This document shows positions 24,634 to 32,723 of a stretch of DNA of 64,000 nt, piece after piece. Origin of the DNA: Stenomitos rutilans HA7619-LM2 (lineage in GTDB: Bacteria > Cyanobacteriota > Cyanobacteriia > Leptolyngbyales > Leptolyngbyaceae); contig JAHHIE010000003.1 in NCBI GenBank assembly GCA_019358945.1, positions 1 through 64,000 on the forward strand, given 5' to 3'. Made by a program: the position numbers and the translations under genes. The stretch's first letter is position 1, and each line of letters starts with the position of its first letter. The notes beneath the pieces are model-generated. The model was given only the letters and a program-made list of their open reading frames with translations, did no database searches and was not told the origin of the DNA.

Positions 24634-25389
24634 ATGAACGGGCTTAACCGATGGATGCTGTTACCACTGGCGATCGGACTACTAAATTTGAGTGTCGCCA
24701 CTCCAGCTCTAACACAAGAAAAACGGGTAAGAACGTTGACCGTCGCTGGAGATGCACAGGTTCAAATTCCAACCACGATGACTGGTATTAACGTTGGCAT
24801 TGATATTCGAGGTAAGGAGATTAACAAAGTTCAAGAAGAAGTCGCACGTCGAAGATCGGCAGTGATCGCTCTGCTGAGAGCACGAAAGGTGCAGAACTTA
24901 GAGACGACAGATGTTCAACTGGAGCCGATAAACGATTACAGATCAGAAACTCAGAATCAGATTGTTGGCTATCGTGCTACTAACACCATTAGGTTTCAGG
25001 TTCCAAGTGCGCGAGTAGGTAGCGTTTTGGGTGAAGTTGTTGAAGCTGGAGCGAACCAAATTAGTAGCCTGACTCTCTTTTCTTCCGAAGATGTGATTGA
25101 AGCAGCGCAAAAAAAAGTTATTCGAGAGGCATTTCAGAATGCTGAACAAAAAGCTAGTGCTGCTCTGAGTGCCATGAAAGCTACTCAACAGGAAGTGGCA
25201 GAAGTTCAAATCCTTGCGCCTCGCCCCAACGTCATTGGTAGAGTCTTTAATTATTCTAGCAACGGATTAACTGGCAGGGTGGACGCATTAGACGCAAGAA
25301 CTGCTACGCTTGACCGTCAGCAGTTCGCAACTGTAGTTACTGGTGCCCAAATAGTTAGCGCAACTGTCACGCTGACAATTCGTTACTAA
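24634..25389 (+). CDS. SIMPL domain (DUF541) exported protein
   Basis: The 251-residue product has a Sec signal peptide (MNGLNRWMLLPLAIGLLNLS, cleavage near ALTQ at about residue 26). A SIMPL/DUF541 domain follows: RTLTVAGDAQVQIP at the start, an IVGYRATNTIRFQV segment and a terminal VSATVTLTIRY strand. SIMPL proteins are periplasmic and form oligomeric rings; their biochemical role is poorly defined. GAAGGGA precedes the ATG at 24634; a longer frame to 24613 is less likely. It lies between a toxin-antitoxin pair and a pseudogene fragment. Confidence 0.85.
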   Translation: MNGLNRWMLLPLAIGLLNLSVATPALTQEKRVRTLTVAGDAQVQIPTTMTGINVGIDIRGKEINKVQEEVARRRSAVIALLRARKVQNLETTDVQLEPINDYRSETQNQIVGYRATNTIRFQVPSARVGSVLGEVVEAGANQISSLTLFSSEDVIEAAQKKVIREAFQNAEQKASAALSAMKATQQEVAEVQILAPRPNVIGRVFNYSSNGLTGRVDALDARTATLDRQQFATVVTGAQIVSATVTLTIRY

Positions 25390-25482
25390 TAGTGGCGACT
25401 TACAAGCTTGGCGATCGCTCCGTGTAATACAACACTGGACTTGCTCATGGAAATCCTCAGCGCCAGCGAAGCGAGAGCAAAA

Positions 25483-25577
25483 GACATTACAGGCGCTACC
25501 GGGCTCACCGAAGCTCAAAAGTCCTCACTTAAGGCACTCGGCGCGGTTGAACTGGAGAAGTGAGCGGAGGCGATCGC
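25483..25577 (+). pseudogene. Duplicated 3' end of the NB-ARC/WD40 gene
   Basis: About 95 bp match the last part of the STAND-WD40 gene and its downstream flank (23730-23824). The encoded tail, DITGATGLTEAQK then SSLKALGAVELEK, is identical and ends at TGA 25561-25563, followed in both copies by GCGG-GGCGATCG. Differences are a few silent third-position changes. No WD40 sequence remains upstream of 25483, so this is the stump of a second gene copy. Confidence 0.9.
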
Positions 25578-25841
25578 TTCATACACTACTTCTCCAATTT
25601 GTCAATTAAATGTATTAAATCTTAGAGTCTAATATTGATTCAAAATAGTGATTATTCGCTGCAACGCTCTTGTAGCAAGCATTAAAGCGAATAAGAGAAC
25701 TAGAGTTTTGAGTTGGGCAGAAACATTACTTAATTTTTCGTAACATTTCGTGATAATTTGTTAACTGAAGGCAAAACGGTATCTCTGGAGACGTATTGCT
25801 TCACCCTTAGCCAGTTACACCTTAGTGAGGTAGCCCTTCTT
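25578..25841. promoter_or_regulatory. Promoter region of ocp
   Basis: The region is AT-rich (about 25600-25770), with one GTTTTGAGTT word at 25704-25715 and a TAACATTT-CGTGATAATTTGTTAA stretch near 25740-25763 that may hold the promoter. An open frame from 25758 runs into the ocp coding region, but the conserved protein start is 25842. Confidence 0.4.
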
Positions 25842-26801
25842 ATGGCAATTACTATTGATTCCGCTCGTGGCATTTTTCCCGGTACCTTGTCGGCTGACGC
25901 AGTACCCGCTTTGACTGCGCGCTTTAACCAGCTTAGTGCTGAAGATCAATTGGCATGGACGTGGTTTGCTTTCCTAGAAATGGGCAAAACTGTCACTGTT
26001 GCAGCCCCCGGTGCAGCCAGTATGCAGTTTGCCGAAGGCACCCTAAGCCAAATCAAGCAGATGACCTTTGAAGAGCAAACTCAGGTGATGTGCGATCTGG
26101 CGAACCATGCTGATACACCCATTTGTCGCACTTATGCTACCTGGTCGCCCAACATTAAGCTTGGTTTTTGGAACCAGCTTGGTGAATGGATGGAGCAAGG
26201 TATTGTCGCACCGATTCCGATCGGCTATAAGCTTTCAGCCAATGCCAGCGCTGTTTTGGAAACCCTCAAAACGTTGGATCAAGGGCAACAAATTACCGTC
26301 TTGCGAAACTCTGTAGTAGACATGGGTTTTGATACGAATAAACTAGGCAGCTATACCAGAATTTCTGAACCTGTGGTTGTGCCGAAGACAACCTCGCAGC
26401 GAACTCAAGTGACTATTCAAGGACTCGATAACCCAACGGTGTTGAGCTACATGGACAACTTAAATGCGAATGACTTTGAGCAACTCATTAAGCTATTCGT
26501 AGAGGACGGTGCGCTACAGCCTCCCTTCCAAAGACCGATCGTGGGCAAAGATGCCATCATGCGATTTTTCCGAGAAGAGTGTCAGAACCTCAACCTGTTG
26601 CCAGAACGCGGGGTCTCTGAACCAGCGGACGGTGGTTACACTCAGATGAAAGTGACTGGTAAAGTTCAAACTCCCTGGTTTGGCGCAGCCGTAGGTATGA
26701 ATATGGCTTGGCGGTTCTTGCTCAACCCTGAAGGCAAGATCTTTTTCGTTGCCATTGACTTGTTAGCGTCTCCCAAAGAGCTTTTAAACCTGGTTCGCTA
26801 G
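25842..26801 (+). CDS. ocp: Orange carotenoid protein (OCP)
   Basis: This 320-residue water-soluble carotenoid protein senses strong blue light and quenches phycobilisome excitation. It has an all-helical N-terminal domain (about 15-165), a linker and an NTF2-like C-terminal domain (about 195-318). Residues known from Synechocystis OCP are kept: Trp110, Arg155 (salt bridge), and keto-group ligands Tyr202 and Trp289. Position 44 is Phe (WFAFLEMGKT) where Synechocystis has Tyr44. Overall similarity is of the OCP1 kind. The start matches the family (MAITIDSARGIFPG). frp follows on the same strand. Confidence 0.97.
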   Translation: MAITIDSARGIFPGTLSADAVPALTARFNQLSAEDQLAWTWFAFLEMGKTVTVAAPGAASMQFAEGTLSQIKQMTFEEQTQVMCDLANHADTPICRTYATWSPNIKLGFWNQLGEWMEQGIVAPIPIGYKLSANASAVLETLKTLDQGQQITVLRNSVVDMGFDTNKLGSYTRISEPVVVPKTTSQRTQVTIQGLDNPTVLSYMDNLNANDFEQLIKLFVEDGALQPPFQRPIVGKDAIMRFFREECQNLNLLPERGVSEPADGGYTQMKVTGKVQTPWFGAAVGMNMAWRFLLNPEGKIFFVAIDLLASPKELLNLVR

Positions 26802-26866
26802 GTAAAAAGGCAAGAAACATCCTGATCGATCGCGATCAATAGAACTTGAGCGATCGTCATCTAGTA

Positions 26867-26889
26867 GGGGCTTGGCGATGCCAAGCCCC
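26867..26889 (+). terminator. Strong hairpin after ocp
   Basis: GGGGCTTGGC (26867-26876) pairs perfectly with GCCAAGCCCC (26880-26889) across a 3-nt loop. There is no strong T-run downstream, so it may be a terminator or attenuator, or one of the interspersed GTAGGGGC-type palindromes of cyanobacteria (see 45373-45390). It separates ocp from frp. Confidence 0.6.
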
Positions 26890-27017
26890 CATTCAAAAAT
26901 TCAATTCCCGTTTCATCGATCAAGAGCCAGTCTCTTCTAACCAGGAGCGCTCAATCACATTGAGCAAACGCAATCATTTCAGACCCGTTAATTACCGCGC
27001 AAATTTTAGATTGAGTC

Positions 27018-27344
27018 ATGCAAGTGAGTGAAGCTGAGTGGACTGACACCGAGAAAATCATCGCTCGAACTGCTTTTGATCAAGCCTACGCGCGCGAGAT
27101 TGAAGCGCTGCTAAAGCAAGTTCGAGACGAAGCCAGCACAATTGTAGAGTTGAGTGATCTCTGGCGATTACACGACTTCTTGAGTGCTAAGCGGTATCAG
27201 GTTGAGGGCAAGTACGACTATCAGTACTCTGGTCTGCTCTTTGTTTTTGCTGGCTTAGTCAAAGAAGGCTGGCTGCACCCAACCGACCTGGAAGGGCTAA
27301 GCACAGACAAGCTTGCTAAGATCAATTCCCTCGCAAGCATGTGA
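27018..27344 (+). CDS. frp: Fluorescence recovery protein (FRP)
   Basis: The 108-residue helical protein binds the active red form of OCP, speeds its return to the orange form and releases it from the phycobilisome. The core SDLWRLHDFLSAKRYQVEGKYDY contains Trp49, Asp53 and Arg59, which correspond to Trp50, Asp54 and Arg60 known to be needed in Synechocystis FRP. Length is normal. It follows ocp by about 215 bp, with a hairpin between, which suggests partly separate expression. The presence of frp agrees with an OCP1-type partner. Confidence 0.96.
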   Translation: MQVSEAEWTDTEKIIARTAFDQAYAREIEALLKQVRDEASTIVELSDLWRLHDFLSAKRYQVEGKYDYQYSGLLFVFAGLVKEGWLHPTDLEGLSTDKLAKINSLASM

Positions 27345-27390
27345 GAAGTGTGGATGCAGGAGGCATTAGCCCGATCGCGCTGGCTTTTTG

Positions 27391-28065
27391 CTAAGCAGGT
27401 AGTGACTGATAGGGGTTCCGTTTAGCGTGGATGTTGCGGATGTGCGTTTTCACCGTGTTGAGGCTGATGTGAAGCGCCTTGGCGATCGCCTGGTAGCTAT
27501 ATTCCTGCTTCAGCAGTAGCCAGACTTCCGCTTCTCGATTGGTTAACTGGAACTTCTTCTGCTCCATTTGAATCTCTTGGCGCAAGACCTCATCCCGGTC
27601 TTCTACTGTAATCAGGATGTACGGTTGGTGATTGATCGCAGCGTGCAGGTTGTCACTACTAGCAGTTGCAAGCCAGGATGCCGTGAGCCGGAAGGAGGAG
27701 CATTCAGGGGTTTGATACTCTAAAAGGATCGGCTCATACTCATGCTCAGAGGCCAAAACCTGGTCACAAAGTTCAGTAATGACTTTGGGCAGTAGCGTCC
27801 AGTAGCGCTGTGCGCCAGACAAGTTTTGACATAGCCGCTTAGCAGTTTGGTTCCAGTAAATAACAGCGTGATCTGTGGAGAGCACGATGAGACCCTTCGG
27901 CAGTGCATCTACCAGCACACTCAGCAAAGATATTGGTTCGAGGATGTCGTTGAAGCTAGTTTCAAGCGCTACTGTAGCGAGACGTGGCGCGTAATGGCTA
28001 TCGCTGGAGGGGATGTGGCAGGTACAAGCGAGGCGATCGGGGACTTCATAATCACGGGTTAGCAT
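27391..28065 (-). CDS. LuxR-type HTH regulator with PAS-like sensor region
   Basis: The 224-residue product has a PAS-like region (about 45-155: LPKGLIVLSTDHAVIYWNQTAKRLC) and a C-terminal LuxR-type HTH (about 165-222: FQLTNREAEVWLLLKQEYSYQAIAKAL, then ISLNTVKTHIRNIHAK). No phospho-receiver is present, so the PAS-like part may bind a ligand. GGAG six bases before ATG 28065 decides the start; the longer TTG-initiated frame is rejected. It converges on frp, 46 bp apart, making control of ocp/frp possible but unproven. It is preceded by a 68-codon gene on the same strand. Confidence 0.85.
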   Translation of the reverse strand: MLTRDYEVPDRLACTCHIPSSDSHYAPRLATVALETSFNDILEPISLLSVLVDALPKGLIVLSTDHAVIYWNQTAKRLCQNLSGAQRYWTLLPKVITELCDQVLASEHEYEPILLEYQTPECSSFRLTASWLATASSDNLHAAINHQPYILITVEDRDEVLRQEIQMEQKKFQLTNREAEVWLLLKQEYSYQAIAKALHISLNTVKTHIRNIHAKRNPYQSLPA

Positions 28066-28153
28066 GTCAGCTCCAGGCAAATGATAGATTGGCTCAAACG
28101 CATCGTAGTTGCTACCACCTTGGCGTGTCGATCGTCCCTGGCTTAGTTGAGTG

Positions 28154-28360
28154 TCACGCTCTAGAGGGAGTCAGGCATCTCAACTCACGCGATTCTTGTT
28201 TGACCCGTCCTGTCATAGCCGCTTGCTGCAAGCTCATGAAGGCACAAAAGTCTTCTCTGCCGTATTTCGTTGCGAGTAGTCGCCGAAGCTGCTCCTCGGT
28301 GCTAACAGATAGATAGCCGGTTGTGAGAACCTGTTGAACAATTTCATGAATCGAGTTCAT
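28154..28360 (-). CDS. Small conserved cyanobacterial-type hypothetical protein
   Basis: The 68-residue product begins NSIHEIVQQVLTTGYLSVSTEEQLRRLL and contains FCAFMSLQQAAMTGRVKQESREL. Similar short proteins with a VQQVL-TGYL start and a QQAAMTGRV end are familiar from cyanobacterial genomes, but the function is unknown. GGAGAG seven bases before ATG 28360 supports this start over an upstream ATG at 28390. It lies 88 bp upstream of the LuxR-type gene on the same strand and is probably co-transcribed with it. Confidence 0.7.
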   Translation of the reverse strand: MNSIHEIVQQVLTTGYLSVSTEEQLRRLLATKYGREDFCAFMSLQQAAMTGRVKQESRELRCLTPSRA

Positions 28361-28580
28361 GCCTAGTCTCTCCACGAAGAACGGTTGCACAAGTTGTGGT
28401 GTGTAAAGTAACGTTGACGAACGGCTTAACCTGAAGGTTCAGGTGTCGGGGGGGTGCATCGTTGTCATTGCTCTTCTAGATAGAAAGGTTAGTCGAGATG
28501 GTGCGGTAGATTGAACTAACAAGCGTTAGGAATGATTAGTCAGAGCGTTAGGCATTACGTTAGAAGTTTCAAAACCCCTC

Positions 28581-30542
28581 ATGGCACCTGATTTAAGTCA
28601 GCCAGAAGAAACCTTTGCACGCGCTGAAGCACTCTGGGATACCAGCAGACTCTATGCTGATTTAGCCTCTGCAAAGCGAGAAAAGCTTACCCCAACCGAA
28701 AAAGAACATCTCCGTGGTTTGCTTTTGGGTCTTGGCCCCAAAGAGATTGCGAAGGAGTTGTGTAAAGGGGTGGGTGGCGTTCGTGTGGCGCTGTGTAGCC
28801 TGTACCGCTATCTAGAGGCCCTTTGCGAACTGCCAGAAGGCAAAATTAACTCTAGAACTGTGATTCACACCTTAGAAGAAGCGGGGTACAAGCTAGGATC
28901 TTCTGGTACTGGATTGCCGACTGGCTTGATCTCAAAGTCAGCCTGGATACAGCCTGCGCCTGCCACACACAAGGCTTTTCAGCACGCCACACACATGGGG
29001 GCCGTGTCTGTACGTGCCAGTGTGGTGATTAGCCACGGGAATCAATCGATCAGCGTTGGCTTGGCTCAGCAGTTTTACGATGGGTTGAAAGGGGCGGGGC
29101 ACCAGGTATCGGTCTTGGAGGAGAATCACCGATCGCTCACCGAGGTGCTAAGGCACTTAAATACTGTGCTGGAGCAATGTGATTACTTCTTGCTCCTCCT
29201 GGCTCCTCACTCGGCGGTTAGTGAGATGGTGACTGAAGAAGTCCGGCGAGTCAGAGAGGTTTATGATGCTCACCCTCACCACAGACCGATGATTGTGCCT
29301 GTGCGGGTGGGAACGCTGCAACTCAACCATAATTTACGAGGGTATCTGCACGGCTTTCAAGAGTGGGAATGGCGATCAACCAGCGATACACCACTGCTAC
29401 TGCAAGCCTTTCATACGCTATTGACAGAGGGACACTCCCCAACGGCAGAGTTGACTACCCAGGCACTACCAACTTCAGGTACCGCTCTGGAAGACCCAGA
29501 CGCGCCACCGCTGCCCGTAGCAGAACCCGAACTTCCGTGGGGACAGGTCAATCTCGTCTCTGCCTTTTATGTAGAGCGATCGCCGTTAGAAACGCGCTGC
29601 TACGACACGATCGTTAAACCGGGGGCCTTGATTCGTATTAAAGCCCCCCGACAAATGGGTAAAACCTCGCTCATGTCCCGCATTCTGTATCACGGTGAGC
29701 AGCAAAACTATGTGACGCTGCCGCTGAGCTTTCAGCTTGCCGATCGCGCTATCTTTTCTGATCTGGACAAATTTTTGCGCTGGTTTTGCGCCAGTGTAGG
29801 GCTAGGGCTACAGCTACCCAATAAGTTAAAGGATTATTGGGACGACATTTTTGGCAGCAAAGTCAATTGCAAGGCCTACTTTGAGCAGTATCTGTTGCGA
29901 GAGATGGATACTCCGTTAGTGTTGGGACTGGATGAAGTTGATCGCGTGTTTGAGCATCGCCAGATTGCCGAAGACTTTTTTGGCTTACTCCGAGCGTGGC
30001 ATGAGGAAGCGAAGAACCGCGCCGTCTGGCAAAAACTCCGCCTGGTCGTAGTGCATTCTACAGAGGTTTATGTACCGCTGGATAATAATCAATCGCCGTT
30101 TAATGTCGGGCTACCGATCGAACTACCTGAATTTAATCTAGAGCAAGTGCATGATCTGGCCGCTCGTCATGGGCTGCACTGGGGGGAGTCTCAAAGCCAC
30201 CAGTTGATGTTACTTGTGGGTGGTCATCCTTATTTAGTGCGGGTCGCGCTCTACCATATTGCCAAACAAGATATGACGCTGAAGCAGTTGCTCCAGAACG
30301 CCCCGACCGAAGCAGGCCCCTACAGTGACCACCTGCGCCGACATCTGTGGAACCTGGAGCAGTATCCCGACATTGCCGCCGCGTTAGCGAGAACCGTTGC
30401 CACCACTGAACCAGTGAGGCTGGAAGCATCCCAGGCGTTTAAGCTGCATAGCATGGGGTTAGTGCATCTTAATGGCAACAATGTCACGCTGCGCTATGAG
30501 TTGTATCGTCAGTATTTTCGCGATCGCTTGCTCAGCATATAA
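28581..30542 (+). CDS. HTH - TIR - AAA (AAA_35-like STAND) protein
   Basis: The 653-residue product has an N-terminal HTH (about 36-81: LTPTEKEHLRGLLLGLGPKE), a TIR domain (about 145-275: ASVVISHGNQSISVGLAQQF, then CDYFLLLLAPHSAVSEMVTE), and a C-terminal AAA-like STAND domain with P-loop APRQMGKTS (355-363) and Walker B LVLGLDEVD (447-455). Glu219/Glu220 in the TIR are candidates for the NADase catalytic residue, by position after the LLLAPHS strand. TIR-STAND proteins often cut NAD or make signal nucleotides when triggered; the TIR subtype is uncertain. The HTH resembles those linking cyanobacterial conflict proteins. Confidence 0.85.
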   Translation: MAPDLSQPEETFARAEALWDTSRLYADLASAKREKLTPTEKEHLRGLLLGLGPKEIAKELCKGVGGVRVALCSLYRYLEALCELPEGKINSRTVIHTLEEAGYKLGSSGTGLPTGLISKSAWIQPAPATHKAFQHATHMGAVSVRASVVISHGNQSISVGLAQQFYDGLKGAGHQVSVLEENHRSLTEVLRHLNTVLEQCDYFLLLLAPHSAVSEMVTEEVRRVREVYDAHPHHRPMIVPVRVGTLQLNHNLRGYLHGFQEWEWRSTSDTPLLLQAFHTLLTEGHSPTAELTTQALPTSGTALEDPDAPPLPVAEPELPWGQVNLVSAFYVERSPLETRCYDTIVKPGALIRIKAPRQMGKTSLMSRILYHGEQQNYVTLPLSFQLADRAIFSDLDKFLRWFCASVGLGLQLPNKLKDYWDDIFGSKVNCKAYFEQYLLREMDTPLVLGLDEVDRVFEHRQIAEDFFGLLRAWHEEAKNRAVWQKLRLVVVHSTEVYVPLDNNQSPFNVGLPIELPEFNLEQVHDLAARHGLHWGESQSHQLMLLVGGHPYLVRVALYHIAKQDMTLKQLLQNAPTEAGPYSDHLRRHLWNLEQYPDIAAALARTVATTEPVRLEASQAFKLHSMGLVHLNGNNVTLRYELYRQYFRDRLLSI

Positions 30543-30896
30543 GGTAATCAGCGTTCCGCTTCAATTCATTCATGCTTCATCGCCTGGTTAGATGCTGCAA
30601 GTTCAATTGCGAGCCATTAGGCGTGCCGTTAGTTTTCTTTCCTCAACAGTTCGGCAAGAATGCAGAGCAATTAGGCAATCCGTAATTTTGCTGAACGGCT
30701 TGAGCGCTTTTGCTTCATATAGCGTTACATAGTCTCATCTAGTTAAAGTTTGTATGAACCTGGTGTGCGTTACTGTCCGTCGTTTTGTGAGCGTTGATAC
30801 TGTAGAGATTACGTTAGGCATCTACATCTGCGTCGTTTAGAGGTAATCAGTGCTTCTATAAGACTTCGCCTCTAAGGTTTATGAGATGGAAGGGCA
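30543..30896. other. Spacer between the TIR-AAA and TPS-domain genes
   Basis: No gene is seen. Several GTTAG/ATTAGGC words occur; ATTACGTTAG, present just upstream of the TIR gene (28553-28562), recurs at about 30807-30816 upstream of the TPS gene. It may be a shared control element, but the match is short. GGAAGGG precedes the ATG at 30897. Confidence 0.3.
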
Positions 30897-32642
30897 ATGA
30901 GACGAATCGCTAGAGACATATCGGTATTGTTGGCAGCGATTGCTGTCGGTGGTGTAATCGGAGTTGAATCGTTACAGGCGCAAGTTGTAGCAAATCCAGG
31001 CGATACAAATACGATCGTCACCCCAGTTGGCAACCGCTTTGATATTGGTGGCGGTCAGCTTTCGGGCGACAATGCAAACCTGTTTCACAGTCTGTCTCAA
31101 TTTGGTCTGACTCAGGCTCAGATTGCTAATTTCCTGTCTAACCCCAGCACTCGCAACATCTTAGTGCGGGTGACAGGCGGTGATGCCTCCCGGTTGGATG
31201 GGCTTATTCAGGTAAGCGGTAGTAACGCTAACCTGTTTTTGATGAATCCGTCTGGCATTATCTTTGGCTCCAGCGCCACGCTGAATGTACCCGGTTCGTT
31301 TACCGCAACCACCGCGAACGGCATTGGCTTCGGGTCAAATTGGTTCAATGCTTCCGGCACTAACAATTACGAGACATTAGTTGGCAATCCCAGCAGTTAT
31401 GCGTTTACGGTGACGCAGCCAGGCGCGATCGTCAATGCGGGTTATTTAACCGTGGGTGTGGGGCAACAACTGACGCTGCTAGGCGGCACGGTGGTCAGTA
31501 GTGGCGGGCTAGACGCCCCTCAGGGACAAATTATTGTTGCAGCCGTACCCGGACAGAGCATTGTGCGTCTGAGTCAGCCAGGAAGTGTGCTAAGTCTGGA
31601 GGTGCAGCGTCCCACTCCCAACGATCGCGTTGAAGCCTGGACACTGCCTATACTCTCGTTACCGCAATTGCTTACTGGTGGCAGCGGTAGCAACGCAACC
31701 GGGCTAACCGTTGATGCCAATGGGCAAGTCACGCTCACAGGGTCTGGGGTTGCCATTGCGTCTGGCGATGTAGCGGTACAGCAAGCAACCGCAGGGCTGA
31801 ATGGCGTCTTCCAATATGCAAGGAGCACTCTTTTTGATGCAGCGGCTTTTTTCCCAACGACAAAACCAGCCTTGCGCTTAGTCGCGCCTCCGCCAGAGCA
31901 GGTCTTGCCGCTCAAACCTAATTTAGTCGCGCCACCCAATCAGGTTTTGCCAGGTGCATCGATCCGTCAGTCTACCCCACCCGATGCCACGCTGCCGAGT
32001 ACGACTGTTCCAGATTGCGGTGTTGCTTGCTCAAATCAAACGATGCCATCGCCACAATCTACCCAACCGTCGCAGACAATCGGCGGTACTAGCAGCACGT
32101 CTCCGATGGTCAATTTCCAGCAGCCCAGTAACCAACCGAACGCCGTGGTTACATTAACTGAACCACTGCCTCAATATTCAACACAAGCGACCGTGAGTCA
32201 ACCCAATGTGGTTCAAACCAGCTCGGTTCAGCCCACTTCATCGAATACAGTCCAGCGCAACTTTGTGCAGCCCAGCAGTCTTGATTTGTTGACAGGTAAT
32301 CTGGAGCAAACCCGATCAACGGGTGAAATCGACGACCTCAATGAAACCTCGGCGATCGCCCTTCGCTTGAAAGCGCTCAAAAAATATCTGCAAACGCGAT
32401 GGAAAGCCACACCACAGTTAACGGCAAAGTTGCGATACACGTTGCGCTTAGATGCGCGAGGCGCGATTCAACAGATTATCCCCGTGGGCCAAGAAGCGGC
32501 TGCCTATCTTGCCGACTTGAAACTTACGTCAGCAGATACCGCCACCGCTCGTCAGGCAGCACAGTGGCTTGACGTCATTGTCACCTTAAGTCCAGATGGT
32601 ACGGTAGAAGTAATGCCAAACTCGCTAACGTTGAGGAATTAA
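30897..32642 (+). CDS. Secreted protein with filamentous-haemagglutinin-type TPS domain
   Basis: The 581-residue product has a signal peptide (to about residue 29, SLQAQ). A TPS/haemagglutination-activity domain follows with the motif NANLFLMNPSGIIFG (about 110-124) and the nearby LNVPGSFTATTA. A beta-helix-like continuation runs to about 300, a Pro/Ser/Thr/Gln-rich linker covers about 315-450, and a compact C-terminal domain (about 485-581) ends VTLSPDGTVEVMPN. TPS proteins are exported by an Omp85-like TpsB partner; none is in this window. Cyanobacterial TPS proteins often carry CHAT or sit in conflict loci. Here the gene lies between two STAND genes. Confidence 0.8.
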   Translation: MRRIARDISVLLAAIAVGGVIGVESLQAQVVANPGDTNTIVTPVGNRFDIGGGQLSGDNANLFHSLSQFGLTQAQIANFLSNPSTRNILVRVTGGDASRLDGLIQVSGSNANLFLMNPSGIIFGSSATLNVPGSFTATTANGIGFGSNWFNASGTNNYETLVGNPSSYAFTVTQPGAIVNAGYLTVGVGQQLTLLGGTVVSSGGLDAPQGQIIVAAVPGQSIVRLSQPGSVLSLEVQRPTPNDRVEAWTLPILSLPQLLTGGSGSNATGLTVDANGQVTLTGSGVAIASGDVAVQQATAGLNGVFQYARSTLFDAAAFFPTTKPALRLVAPPPEQVLPLKPNLVAPPNQVLPGASIRQSTPPDATLPSTTVPDCGVACSNQTMPSPQSTQPSQTIGGTSSTSPMVNFQQPSNQPNAVVTLTEPLPQYSTQATVSQPNVVQTSSVQPTSSNTVQRNFVQPSSLDLLTGNLEQTRSTGEIDDLNETSAIALRLKALKKYLQTRWKATPQLTAKLRYTLRLDARGAIQQIIPVGQEAAAYLADLKLTSADTATARQAAQWLDVIVTLSPDGTVEVMPNSLTLRN

Positions 32643-32723
32643 AACGGCAGGCGGTGAACAGGGTAAGATGACGATTACATCTTTTCGGAAGTAGAAAGAG
32701 GGCATCCCGATCGAGAAACAGGC

